From Prevotella sp. (GTDB lineage Bacteria; Bacteroidota; Bacteroidia; Bacteroidales; Bacteroidaceae), in assembly GCA_017428055.1 (NCBI GenBank), contig JAFRRN010000029.1:1-43435 (forward strand): a DNA stretch of 43,435 bases. Reading direction: 5' to 3'. Position numbers and translations under genes: made by a program. A model generated the notes under the pieces. That model was given only the letters and a program-made list of their open reading frames with translations. It was not told where the DNA came from and made no database searches. Below are positions 34,917 through 42,464 of this stretch, one piece after another. The stretch's first letter is position 1; the number at the start of each line of letters is the position of its first letter.

Positions 34917-37358
34917 TTATCTTGTTGTGATGTCTATCGAGGCAACGGGTATGCGATTGCCTTTCTCCATGTCTCTCACGGTTAGCCGCATCGTACCAGC
35001 CTGTTGCGTGGATTGAACGACAACAACGAGCTTACCGCTAAACAATCTCATCTGCGGAAGCGTGAACGGCTCTAAGGAGGTGGCATCGCCATTGCAAACG
35101 GCACGGAACACACCAGCACCTGTCACCTCAAACGACAACTCATCGGCGGCATCCGGCACCTCGTTGCCATCGGCATCGACCATCGACACCGTGACAAAAG
35201 CCAAGTCCTCACCATCGGCAGAAAGTTCATGCCTGTCTACTTCCAATCTGAGAGAGGCGGCAGCCCCTGCCGTCTTCAAGACCTTCTCACCAGCCGGTTT
35301 GCCATCCTTGTCATAGACCACCACACGCAACTCTCCTGGCTCATACCGCACATCATTCCAACGGAGGCGGTAACGGTCGAGCAATTCCTCATTCATCGCC
35401 TTGGCACTCATGGGAGACGAGGGTTGCAGATGGGCCTTCTTGGTGATACGGCCTTGGCTCTTGCCGTTGACGAAGAGCTCTGCCGTAGGATAGTCAGTAT
35501 AGCAATAGACGGGTGTCACCTTCCCTTTGCGTCCCTTCCAAGTCCAATGGGGCAGCAGGTGGATGGTATGTGCGTCGGTGTTCCATTGCGACCGGTAGAG
35601 ATAATACCTGTCTTTGGGCAATCCCGCAAGGTCGCAGATGCCGAAGTAACTGCTGCGCGAGGGCCAGTAACTGTCGTATGGCGTAGGCTCGCCAAGGTAG
35701 TCAAAGCCCGTCCACACGAACTGCCCGATGCTCCACTCCCGCTCATCCTGCATGTAGAAGTCGGCATCGGGGAGGTTGCTCCACGAGCAATATTCCGTGT
35801 CATAGCTTGAACATTGCCCGTCGGGATAGGTGGCACGGTCGGTGATGGTGACAGGAAACTTGTACACCCCACGCGAACTGATGGTGGAAGCGGTCTCCGA
35901 GCCGAGGAGGAAGCCCACGGGCAATTGCTTGATATTATTGTCATATTTATGTACACGGTAATTGAAGCCTGGCACGTCCATCACCTGCGCGAAGCCCGAC
36001 TTCAACGCCTGCTCGGCACGATCCATGCCTTGCGTCACGGGACGAGAGGGGTCCAACCGATGGCAGAGGTCCTGCAAGCGGCGCGAGATGTTGACTCCCT
36101 CCTCGCTCCATTGTTCAGGAATCTCGTTGCCAATGCTCCACATCACCAACGAGGGGTGGTTGCGGTGGCACAGTACCAAGTTCTCGATGTCCCTTTCAGC
36201 CCATTCCTTGAAGAAGCGGGCATAGCCATTCTTGCATTTAGGATATATCCACATGTCGAAACTCTCGCCCATCACCATCATGCCGAGGGAGTCGTACACC
36301 TCCATCTGCATCGTGGAGGGCATGTTGTGAGAGGTGCGAATGGCATCGCATCCCATGTCCTTCAAGATCTTCACCTGACGGATTAGAGCCGCCTTATTCA
36401 CCGCCGCACCAAGCGGGCCGAGGTCATGGTGGAGACAAACGCCCTTGAACTTGCGTGTCTGCCCATTCAGTTGAAAGCCCTTCTCCTTAGAGACTGAGAG
36501 CGTCCTGATACCTACTTTTTGCACTTGCTCGTCAATCAACGTGTTGTCACGGTACAACCGCGTCGCCATCTTATATAAAAAAGGTGTCTCGGGCGACCAC
36601 AACTGCGGTTTCTTCATCACCATGTCGAGATGCACCTTGCCATCCTTGCCCACATCGGTATGCCCCGCTATCTCTACATATCCTTTTGGGTGGAGGATGG
36701 CGACTTCCACGGCATAACGACCACTGTCATCCATTCCGTCCATTTGGGCATCAACCCTGATGGCCGCGCTCGTGACATCTGCTGACAGCACACGCATATA
36801 CGTACCCCATTCGTTAATGGATGTGCTACCCTTTTCAATGAGGGTCACCGGGCGATAGAGACCGCCACCGGGATACCAACGACTACTCTCTTCCACGTTT
36901 TTCAGGTGTACCTCCAACAGGTTGTCACCCCTTACCACGTAGGGGGTAATGTCCACACGGAAGGCATTGTAGCCGTATGCCCACTGCCCCGCTAACTTCC
37001 CATTGACATATACCATAGGCTCGCTCATGGCACCATCGAACACCAGTTCTGCCCTTTGTGGGTTATCGATGGCGATATGCGTCCTATAATAACCCTCGCC
37101 TATCCAGGGCAAAGCACCTGAACGCCCCGACTTCTCGCTCTTCTCTTTCTCTCCGTTTTGCTCGATGGCAACGACTTGCAAGTCCCACTTCTTGTCGAAA
37201 GGCCCGCTGATGGCCCAGTCGTGGGGGATGGTGACATCTTCCCACGTCTTCTTGTCCCGGGAAAACTCCCAGTTCTTGATCAACCGCTCGGTGCGTTCCT
37301 GTCCCCACATGGCTGTTGCCCAACAAGCAAGCATCCAAAAAAGTAAGCATTTTTTCAT
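34917..37358 (-). CDS. Glycoside hydrolase family 2 enzyme, beta-galactosidase-like
   Basis: An 813-residue secreted enzyme. Signal peptide about 1-19 (MKKCLLFWMLACWATAMWGQ). The order is the GH2 sugar-binding domain (about 24-175, IPHDWAISGPFDK, YRTHIAID, WYPGGGLYRPV), an immunoglobulin-like domain (about 180-285), the TIM barrel (about 290-580) and C-terminal beta domains. Catalytic residues: acid/base E412 in MWSIGNEIPEQW and nucleophile E488 in LLGSETAST. NMPSTMQMEVYDSLGMMVM is also typical. Related Bacteroides enzymes act as beta-galactosidases or related exo-hydrolases in the periplasm; the exact sugar is not certain. It likely shares a transcript with the FAD oxidoreductase gene and has its own promoter at 37414-37445. 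Confidence 0.9.
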   Translation of the reverse strand: MKKCLLFWMLACWATAMWGQERTERLIKNWEFSRDKKTWEDVTIPHDWAISGPFDKKWDLQVVAIEQNGEKEKSEKSGRSGALPWIGEGYYRTHIAIDNPQRAELVFDGAMSEPMVYVNGKLAGQWAYGYNAFRVDITPYVVRGDNLLEVHLKNVEESSRWYPGGGLYRPVTLIEKGSTSINEWGTYMRVLSADVTSAAIRVDAQMDGMDDSGRYAVEVAILHPKGYVEIAGHTDVGKDGKVHLDMVMKKPQLWSPETPFLYKMATRLYRDNTLIDEQVQKVGIRTLSVSKEKGFQLNGQTRKFKGVCLHHDLGPLGAAVNKAALIRQVKILKDMGCDAIRTSHNMPSTMQMEVYDSLGMMVMGESFDMWIYPKCKNGYARFFKEWAERDIENLVLCHRNHPSLVMWSIGNEIPEQWSEEGVNISRRLQDLCHRLDPSRPVTQGMDRAEQALKSGFAQVMDVPGFNYRVHKYDNNIKQLPVGFLLGSETASTISSRGVYKFPVTITDRATYPDGQCSSYDTEYCSWSNLPDADFYMQDEREWSIGQFVWTGFDYLGEPTPYDSYWPSRSSYFGICDLAGLPKDRYYLYRSQWNTDAHTIHLLPHWTWKGRKGKVTPVYCYTDYPTAELFVNGKSQGRITKKAHLQPSSPMSAKAMNEELLDRYRLRWNDVRYEPGELRVVVYDKDGKPAGEKVLKTAGAAASLRLEVDRHELSADGEDLAFVTVSMVDADGNEVPDAADELSFEVTGAGVFRAVCNGDATSLEPFTLPQMRLFSGKLVVVVQSTQQAGTMRLTVRDMEKGNRIPVASIDITTR

Positions 37359-37413
37359 GATTGTAATGGCGTTATGGAATAGTAAAACGTTTGTTGTCTC
37401 CGTTAAACACCAC

Positions 37414-37445
37414 CAAAATTAATGACTTTTTTCGAGTTGGGCAAT
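37414..37445 (-). promoter_or_regulatory. Promoter of the GH2 gene
   Basis: On the minus strand TAATTTTG (37414-37421) fits TAnnTTTG, with ATTG (37442-37445, one mismatch to TTTG) 20 bp upstream. The leader to the ATG at 37358 is about 50 nt. Confidence 0.6.
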
Positions 37446-37507
37446 GAAAATCATGTTTTTTTCAATAACAAGCCCATTTTTTCAAGGGTATTTACGGATA
37501 TATTGTG

Positions 37508-37515
37508 TATCTTTG
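37508..37515 (+). promoter_or_regulatory. -7 box of the acyltransferase gene
   Basis: TATCTTTG fits TAnnTTTG, 24 bp before the ATG at 37540. It lies inside the longer open frame that begins at 37444, so it argues for the shorter protein. No -33 box is clear. Confidence 0.45.
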
Positions 37516-37539
37516 CCCCTGCAACAAACGAACAGGGAC

Positions 37540-38667
37540 ATGGAAGACAAGGAAAGAATCGTATTTCTCGACTGGTTGCGAGTCATCGCATGTATCATGG
37601 TTATGCTCATCCATAGCACCGAGCCTTTCTACCTCGGCAACGGCGGAACGCTCATCACGTGCGAAGCCAACGCCTTCTGGTCCACCATCATCGACTCCGC
37701 CATTCGCTCCGCCGTCCCCCTCTACGTCATGACATCAAGCTACCTGCTTTTCCCCTTGGTGACAGATACACGCTCTTTCTTCAAACGCCGTTTCACGCGA
37801 GTGGGCTTTCCCTTGTTGGTTTGGCTGTTGGCTTATTCTTTCTTACCGATGGTCGGCGATGGCTTTGGCAGTGTGGACGTAGCCGCCAACGCCAGGCACC
37901 TTCCCCTCAACTTCCCCTTCACCGCCGGGCATCTCTGGTTTCTCTACATGATTCTCGGTATTTATCTCGCGATGCCCATCTTCTCTCCTTGGGCGGCAAG
38001 GCTCTCCAAAAGGGGCGAGGAGTGCTTTCTTGCCTTGTGGCTTTTCACCACCGCAGTGCCATTTTTCCGCAAATTGGCAGTTGCCATCTTTGGCTTGCCC
38101 GAGGTTTTCGGGGAGGCCAGCTGGAATGAATTTGGCACATTATATTATATAAGTGGGTTCATGGGGTACGTCATCCTCGCCCATTACCTCAAGAGGCACG
38201 TGCCAAAGTATCATTGGCGCAAGACATTGGCCATCGCCATACCCCTATGGGTCGTGGGGTTTGTCATCGTGGCATCATGGTTTTGGCATTACATCCCCAA
38301 GTCGTTCCCCGTGGAGACGGACATCAACCTGGCGATTCACTTAGAGACAAGCTGGACATATTGCTCCATCGGGGTGGCACTCACCACCATCGCCTATTTC
38401 CTCGTCGCCCGCCATTTCACTGCCAACGGGCCTTTTTACCATCGTTGGATCATCCCACTGTCACGGTTGAGCTTTGGCATCTACCTCATCCACATCTTCT
38501 TCCTCGGCATTGTCTATCAGGGCACCACCCTCCTCCTGTCATCCTGGAACACATGGATTGCCACGCCTGTCACGATTCTGCTGACGGGAATCCTTACCTT
38601 TGCCATTTCCGCCATAGCCACCAAACTCATCTCATACCTCCCCTTCAGCAAATATATCATCGGGTAA
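37540..38667 (+). CDS. Acyltransferase-3 family membrane protein
   Basis: A 375-residue inner-membrane protein with about ten hydrophobic helices. The N-terminus has the family's signature start, RIVFLDWLRVIACIMVMLIH then STEPF, with the conserved arginine R14 and the catalytic histidine H25. Further blocks are VPLYVMTSSYLLFPL, HLWFLYMILGIYLAMPI and RLSFGIYLIHIFFLG. Members move acyl groups, often O-acetyl, onto surface polysaccharides or other glycans. The acceptor is unknown. An in-frame ATG exists at 37444, but a -7 box sits between it and 37540, and homologues begin near this RIVFLDWLR motif. It is divergent from the GH2 gene. Confidence 0.87.
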   Translation: MEDKERIVFLDWLRVIACIMVMLIHSTEPFYLGNGGTLITCEANAFWSTIIDSAIRSAVPLYVMTSSYLLFPLVTDTRSFFKRRFTRVGFPLLVWLLAYSFLPMVGDGFGSVDVAANARHLPLNFPFTAGHLWFLYMILGIYLAMPIFSPWAARLSKRGEECFLALWLFTTAVPFFRKLAVAIFGLPEVFGEASWNEFGTLYYISGFMGYVILAHYLKRHVPKYHWRKTLAIAIPLWVVGFVIVASWFWHYIPKSFPVETDINLAIHLETSWTYCSIGVALTTIAYFLVARHFTANGPFYHRWIIPLSRLSFGIYLIHIFFLGIVYQGTTLLLSSWNTWIATPVTILLTGILTFAISAIATKLISYLPFSKYIIG

Positions 38668-38680
38668 CAACTATCAGCCG

Positions 38681-38783
38681 ATTTGTTTATGGGCAAGAAA
38701 CCAACCCTAAACAAATTGTTTACGTATAGAAAACAATTTGTTTACCATACGCAAACAAACTGTTTACCATACGTAAACAACAG
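38681..38783. repeat. Array of 22-bp direct repeats with palindromic core
   Basis: Three 22-bp units at 38709-38730, 38731-38752 and 38753-38774, plus a partial fourth (AAACAACAG, 38775-38783). Each begins with AAACAAWTTGTTT, a 13-bp palindrome (unit 3 has one mismatch), and continues with a variant of ACCATACGY. A further half-site ATTTGTTTA is at 38681-38689, offset by 33 bp, or three helical turns. The 22-bp period puts all cores on one face of the DNA, as expected for cooperative binding. The period is not a multiple of three, so it is not a coding repeat. It lies 42-116 bp after the acyltransferase stop and upstream of the DUF6078-like gene. Confidence 0.8.
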
Positions 38784-38836
38784 ACATGGCGATGCCTTAA
38801 CGCTATTGGCGGATAAACATCCGGTATGCGGAGGCG

Positions 38837-38857
38837 GTGAAAAAGGACTTTTTTCAC
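38837..38857 (+). terminator. Possible weak hairpin terminator
   Basis: GTGAAAAA at 38837-38844 and TTTTTCAC at 38850-38857 pair as an 8-bp stem with a 5-nt loop; a T7 run comes later, near 38871-38877. It is 170 bp after the acyltransferase stop and before the -7 box at 38910. The stem is AT-rich, so this is weak. Confidence 0.3.
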
Positions 38858-38909
38858 GAATTGCCCATGTTTTTTTATCGTGGCAGACCAACATCTGAAA
38901 TATTATTCT

Positions 38910-38917
38910 TACCTTTG
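38910..38917 (+). promoter_or_regulatory. -7 box of the DUF6078-like gene
   Basis: TACCTTTG fits TAnnTTTG, 17-23 bp before the candidate start codons at 38934 and 38940. No -33 box is seen, which would fit a promoter that needs an activator, such as one binding the repeats upstream (inference). Confidence 0.45.
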
Positions 38918-38933
38918 TGACATCAAACCCATC

Positions 38934-39380
38934 ATGACCATGAAAGACAAAGAAACACTCTTCAGGGAAAAGTCAGAGCGATACCTCTGCTGCTTCAACG
39001 ACAGTTGCCCACGCCACAACCAATGCCTCCGATGGGAGGTGGGCAAGTATATCGACCCCGCCACACGAACCGTGACATGTGTCAACCCACGCCACCAAGA
39101 CGAAAAGCGCAGACCATGCAGCCTATTCCGCAACAACAAGCCAGTAACCCTGCCCGTCGGCATGAAGACCCGCTTCTACTACGACATGCCGTCACACACG
39201 GCAAAAGCCATCAAGAACGCACTCATCAGCCACACATGCCGCACCACCTATTATAAATACCACAACGGCGAGCGACCCATCACCCCCGCCCTCCTCGCCA
39301 CCATCCACTCCGTATGCGAGCAAGAGGGATGGACACAGCCACTACAGTTTGACGGGGAAGTCACCGACTACGTGTGGTGA
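38934..39380 (+). CDS. DUF6078-like small cysteine-rich protein
   Basis: A 148-residue protein without signal peptide or membrane helix. The N-terminal half has a cysteine cluster, YLCCFNDSCPRHNQCLRW, and later cysteines in VTCVNPRHQDEKRRPCSLFR, which may bind metal. The C-terminal half is helical, with TYYKYHNGERPITPALLATI, as in DUF6078 proteins of Bacteroidales, whose function is not known. The GTG at 38880 would start before the -7 box, so the ATG at 38934 (or 38940) is preferred. The family name is from memory of typical members. It stands alone between the repeat array and the restriction-modification genes. Confidence 0.7.
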   Translation: MTMKDKETLFREKSERYLCCFNDSCPRHNQCLRWEVGKYIDPATRTVTCVNPRHQDEKRRPCSLFRNNKPVTLPVGMKTRFYYDMPSHTAKAIKNALISHTCRTTYYKYHNGERPITPALLATIHSVCEQEGWTQPLQFDGEVTDYVW

Positions 39381-39405
39381 TATCCCATAGAATCAAAGAG
39401 TTTTC

Positions 39406-39436
39406 ATTGAAATATCGAAGAAAAACCTTACCTTTG
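39406..39436 (+). promoter_or_regulatory. Promoter of the restriction-modification genes
   Basis: ATTG (39406-39409, one mismatch to TTTG), a 19-bp spacer, then TACCTTTG (39429-39436). Transcription would start near 39443, only a few bases before the first ATG at 39447, so the leader is very short. Confidence 0.6.
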
Positions 39437-39446
39437 CAATGATTAA

Positions 39447-42400
39447 ATGCTTATGCAAGACAAAGATAAACTAATAGCCTTGGTACAACGCTATCAAGTA
39501 GCGAAGTCAGCTGGACAACTTGAAAACTCTTCAGAAGCAACTATGCGGACGTGGATTGACGAGCTTCTGTCTGTGTTTGGCTGGGACGTTCAGAATACCC
39601 AGCAAGTACTTACAGAGCATTCTCTTAGCCGCACAGAAAAGGAACGGTTGCGTGAGATAGGCTCCACAAATACGCGCCCAGACTATACGCTTGTGAACGG
39701 TAGCGTAATGCTGACTTTTGTTGATGCCAAAAGTCTTGCTGTAAATATCGAGACGGATAAAGATGCCGCTTTTCAGATACGCTCCTACGGATGGTCTATC
39801 AACGCGCCCTTTTCCATCGTGACCAACTTCGAGCAGCTAGCAATTTACGACTGTTCTGTGATGCCCAATGTTTCCGACGGAACTGACTATGCACGTATCC
39901 AAATTTATAACTACACTCAATTTGAAGAGGTGTACGATACGCTAAACGCATATCTTTCCAGAGAAAACATCATTGAGGGCAATATCAGGTACGTTAGGGG
40001 AAAAGGCAATACACTTGATGAAAACTTCTCAAGGCTGCTTGGTGATGTCAGAAAGGAACTGGCAGAAGCCATATTGGAGAGAAATGACATTAGAAATATA
40101 GCCACTCTGAGTTTCTATGTACAGACCATCATCAACCGTGTACTGTTCATCAGGGTATGCGAATCTCGTGGCTTGGAAAAGGAAAAGTTGTTATTAGACT
40201 TTGCGGCTAACAACTTTTGGGAGGCATTCAAACGAAGTTCATATGCAGAATTCTACGATCACTATGACGGACCGATGTTTAAGAGAATTGCCCCTTTGCA
40301 AAGTTTGTCAATAAATAACGATGTGTTTACACATTTTCTAAACAGCCTATACTACCCCTCGCCCTATCGCTTTGATGTTATACCTCTGAAAACCCTCAGT
40401 GACATTTACGACTTGTTCTTGGGTTATCAGCTTGTGGTCAGAAACGGTAAGGTGACAGACGAACTGAAGGAGGAGTTTAAGAAGAGTAACGGAGCAGTAA
40501 CAACCCCGGAACATCTGGTAAACAAAGTTATTGACTCCACTTTTTCAACATCCTTGAAAAGCATGTCAATCCCTCAGATTCTAAAGCTTAATATCGTAGA
40601 TATTGCATGCGGCAGCGGCGTTTTTATTGTTGGCGCATACGAATATCTTGTAAGGGAGATTGAGAAGCGTATCAGAGCTGGCGAGTCCATTGATGAGAGT
40701 TATTACATCCTACAGGATGGAAATGTTATACTGACCATTGAGGGAAGAAAGGCTATTATCAATAACTGCTTGTATGGTGTTGACATCAATCCAGAAGCAG
40801 TCGAGGTGGCCAAGATGTCACTTTCACTGAAACTAATCGACAACTACTCATCCAAGGACTTTGGAGTTGTGGGATTACTTGGCTCACAAATTCTAAACGG
40901 AATAGGAGAAAATATCAGATGTGATAACTCGTTGGTTGATGCTGACATTGAAGAAAAATGCCCCACCATCCGTAATGACATCAATGAACTACAAGCAACC
41001 AATGCATTCGACTGGCAACAAGCATTTCCCCATGTTTTTGAACAAGGTGGTTTCGACTACGTTATAGGCAATCCACCATACGTGGAGGTGAAGAACTACA
41101 ATTGCAATCTGCCTCTGATGGCAGTTTACATCAAACGAGTATATTCCTCCAGCAAAAATGGTAAGATAGACCTTGCCATCCCGTTCATAGAACGTGGCAT
41201 TTCACTACTGAACGGCAATGGACGATTGGGGTATATCGTGCAGAAAAGGTTTTTTAAGACGGAATACGGTAAAGGCATTAGGAAACTATTGACCTCCCGA
41301 CAACTGCTTAACGGCATCTACGACTATGCCGAGACAGATTTATTTGCAGGAAGGATAACCTATGTGGCTATTCTTGTTTGTGACAACAACAAACAAAACA
41401 ACACCAATGTATGGTATTTGAACTCATCTGATGGCAGACAACAGTTACTGCAAGCCAAATCACTCAGCGAAACCCCTTGGAATTTCGAAAATGCAGCACT
41501 CAATGCCTTGCGGCTTAAATTGTCAGAGGAATTGGGAACGCTTGGTGATGTCTGTCACATTAAAGTGGGTTTGCAAATGCTGTGGAACGATGCTTATCAG
41601 ATAATTGCTGACCGCATATCTGACGGTATCCTGTATGGCCATTCCGTTATTGACAATCATGTAGAAGTTGAGATAGGTGCTTGTCGCCCCTTGCTCTGCA
41701 ATGAGCATTTCGCGCCATTAACAAAGCGGCAGCACACGACATTCGCCCTCTTTCCATACCCTGTGAAAGACAAGGGAAAAGTAAAAGAACTTAGTATCTC
41801 TGAGTTTACATCTTTGTACCCCAAAGCAGGGGCATATCTTGCCAAGCACAAAGACTTGATATGCAACACTGTAGAGACCCTACCCCAAAGGAATGGTGAC
41901 TATAATTCTACTGACCATTGGCATCTGTTTACGCGAGCCAACAATCATGGAGCGATATATGAGAAACTTTGCGTACCGATGACAGCCCAATACCCACAGG
42001 CAGCAGTTGTGATGGAAAAGCATGTCTATTGCGACAATGCCAATATGTTCTTCATTCAAGTTGACAAACCCGATGAGAATCATCTCTATGCACTCGCGGC
42101 CATCATCAACTCGACCATCTTCAACACCTTTGCCCGCTCAATAGCAAATCCCCAACAAGGCGGTTACTATAAGTTCAACAAACAGTTCCTCGACCCTGTT
42201 CCATTTCCAAAAGATGCTTTCATAAAGTGTGGGAAGAACATTGAGAAACTGGCAAGCATTGCGAAGCAGATAGAGCAGACCAATGAGCTGATACGCAACA
42301 GTTTAGGCTCGCAGACATCAGGTCTCTTGCTATCGCTGAACTCCCTCTGGCGACAGATTGACCAGATGTGTGATAAGTTATATGGTATTAAGAAAGCGGA

Positions 42401-42464
42401 GGACAAAGCACTGTTATATTCTACAATTCGTAAAGACAGGAATCCCTATGGACAAGAAAGTTAG
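39447..42464 (+). CDS. Type IIG-like restriction-modification enzyme (Eco57I-type)
   Basis: A 1005-residue fused nuclease and N6-adenine methyltransferase. The N-terminal nuclease has a PD-(D/E)xK-like core: RPDYTLVNGSVMLTFVDAKS, with D79 and D93-x-K95 as likely metal ligands. A helical linker (about 180-345) leads to the methyltransferase: the AdoMet-binding motif I is VDIACGSGVFIVGAYEYL (384-401), the companion block is LYGVDINPEAVEVAKMSL, and the catalytic motif IV is GNPPYVE (NPPY 542-545). Residues about 690-1005 are the likely DNA-recognition part. One polypeptide should methylate and cut DNA. Base composition is visibly richer in A/T than the genes to the left. The second methyltransferase gene overlaps its end by 17 bp. 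A second ATG at 39453 is possible as the start. Confidence 0.85.
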   Translation: MLMQDKDKLIALVQRYQVAKSAGQLENSSEATMRTWIDELLSVFGWDVQNTQQVLTEHSLSRTEKERLREIGSTNTRPDYTLVNGSVMLTFVDAKSLAVNIETDKDAAFQIRSYGWSINAPFSIVTNFEQLAIYDCSVMPNVSDGTDYARIQIYNYTQFEEVYDTLNAYLSRENIIEGNIRYVRGKGNTLDENFSRLLGDVRKELAEAILERNDIRNIATLSFYVQTIINRVLFIRVCESRGLEKEKLLLDFAANNFWEAFKRSSYAEFYDHYDGPMFKRIAPLQSLSINNDVFTHFLNSLYYPSPYRFDVIPLKTLSDIYDLFLGYQLVVRNGKVTDELKEEFKKSNGAVTTPEHLVNKVIDSTFSTSLKSMSIPQILKLNIVDIACGSGVFIVGAYEYLVREIEKRIRAGESIDESYYILQDGNVILTIEGRKAIINNCLYGVDINPEAVEVAKMSLSLKLIDNYSSKDFGVVGLLGSQILNGIGENIRCDNSLVDADIEEKCPTIRNDINELQATNAFDWQQAFPHVFEQGGFDYVIGNPPYVEVKNYNCNLPLMAVYIKRVYSSSKNGKIDLAIPFIERGISLLNGNGRLGYIVQKRFFKTEYGKGIRKLLTSRQLLNGIYDYAETDLFAGRITYVAILVCDNNKQNNTNVWYLNSSDGRQQLLQAKSLSETPWNFENAALNALRLKLSEELGTLGDVCHIKVGLQMLWNDAYQIIADRISDGILYGHSVIDNHVEVEIGACRPLLCNEHFAPLTKRQHTTFALFPYPVKDKGKVKELSISEFTSLYPKAGAYLAKHKDLICNTVETLPQRNGDYNSTDHWHLFTRANNHGAIYEKLCVPMTAQYPQAAVVMEKHVYCDNANMFFIQVDKPDENHLYALAAIINSTIFNTFARSIANPQQGGYYKFNKQFLDPVPFPKDAFIKCGKNIEKLASIAKQIEQTNELIRNSLGSQTSGLLLSLNSLWRQIDQMCDKLYGIKKAEDKALLYSTIRKDRNPYGQES

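Noticed and set aside
37444-37539. 32-residue N-terminal extension of the acyltransferase
   Set aside because: A -7 box lies within it and the family's N-terminal motif begins just after the ATG at 37540.
38709-38783. Possible CRISPR array
   Set aside because: The 22-bp units are directly abutting with no unique spacers, and no cas gene is near.
38683-38898. Possible 71-codon gene through the repeat array
   Set aside because: It spans the repeats, whose 22-bp period shifts the frame each time, and it resembles no known protein; it also ends at the next gene's promoter.
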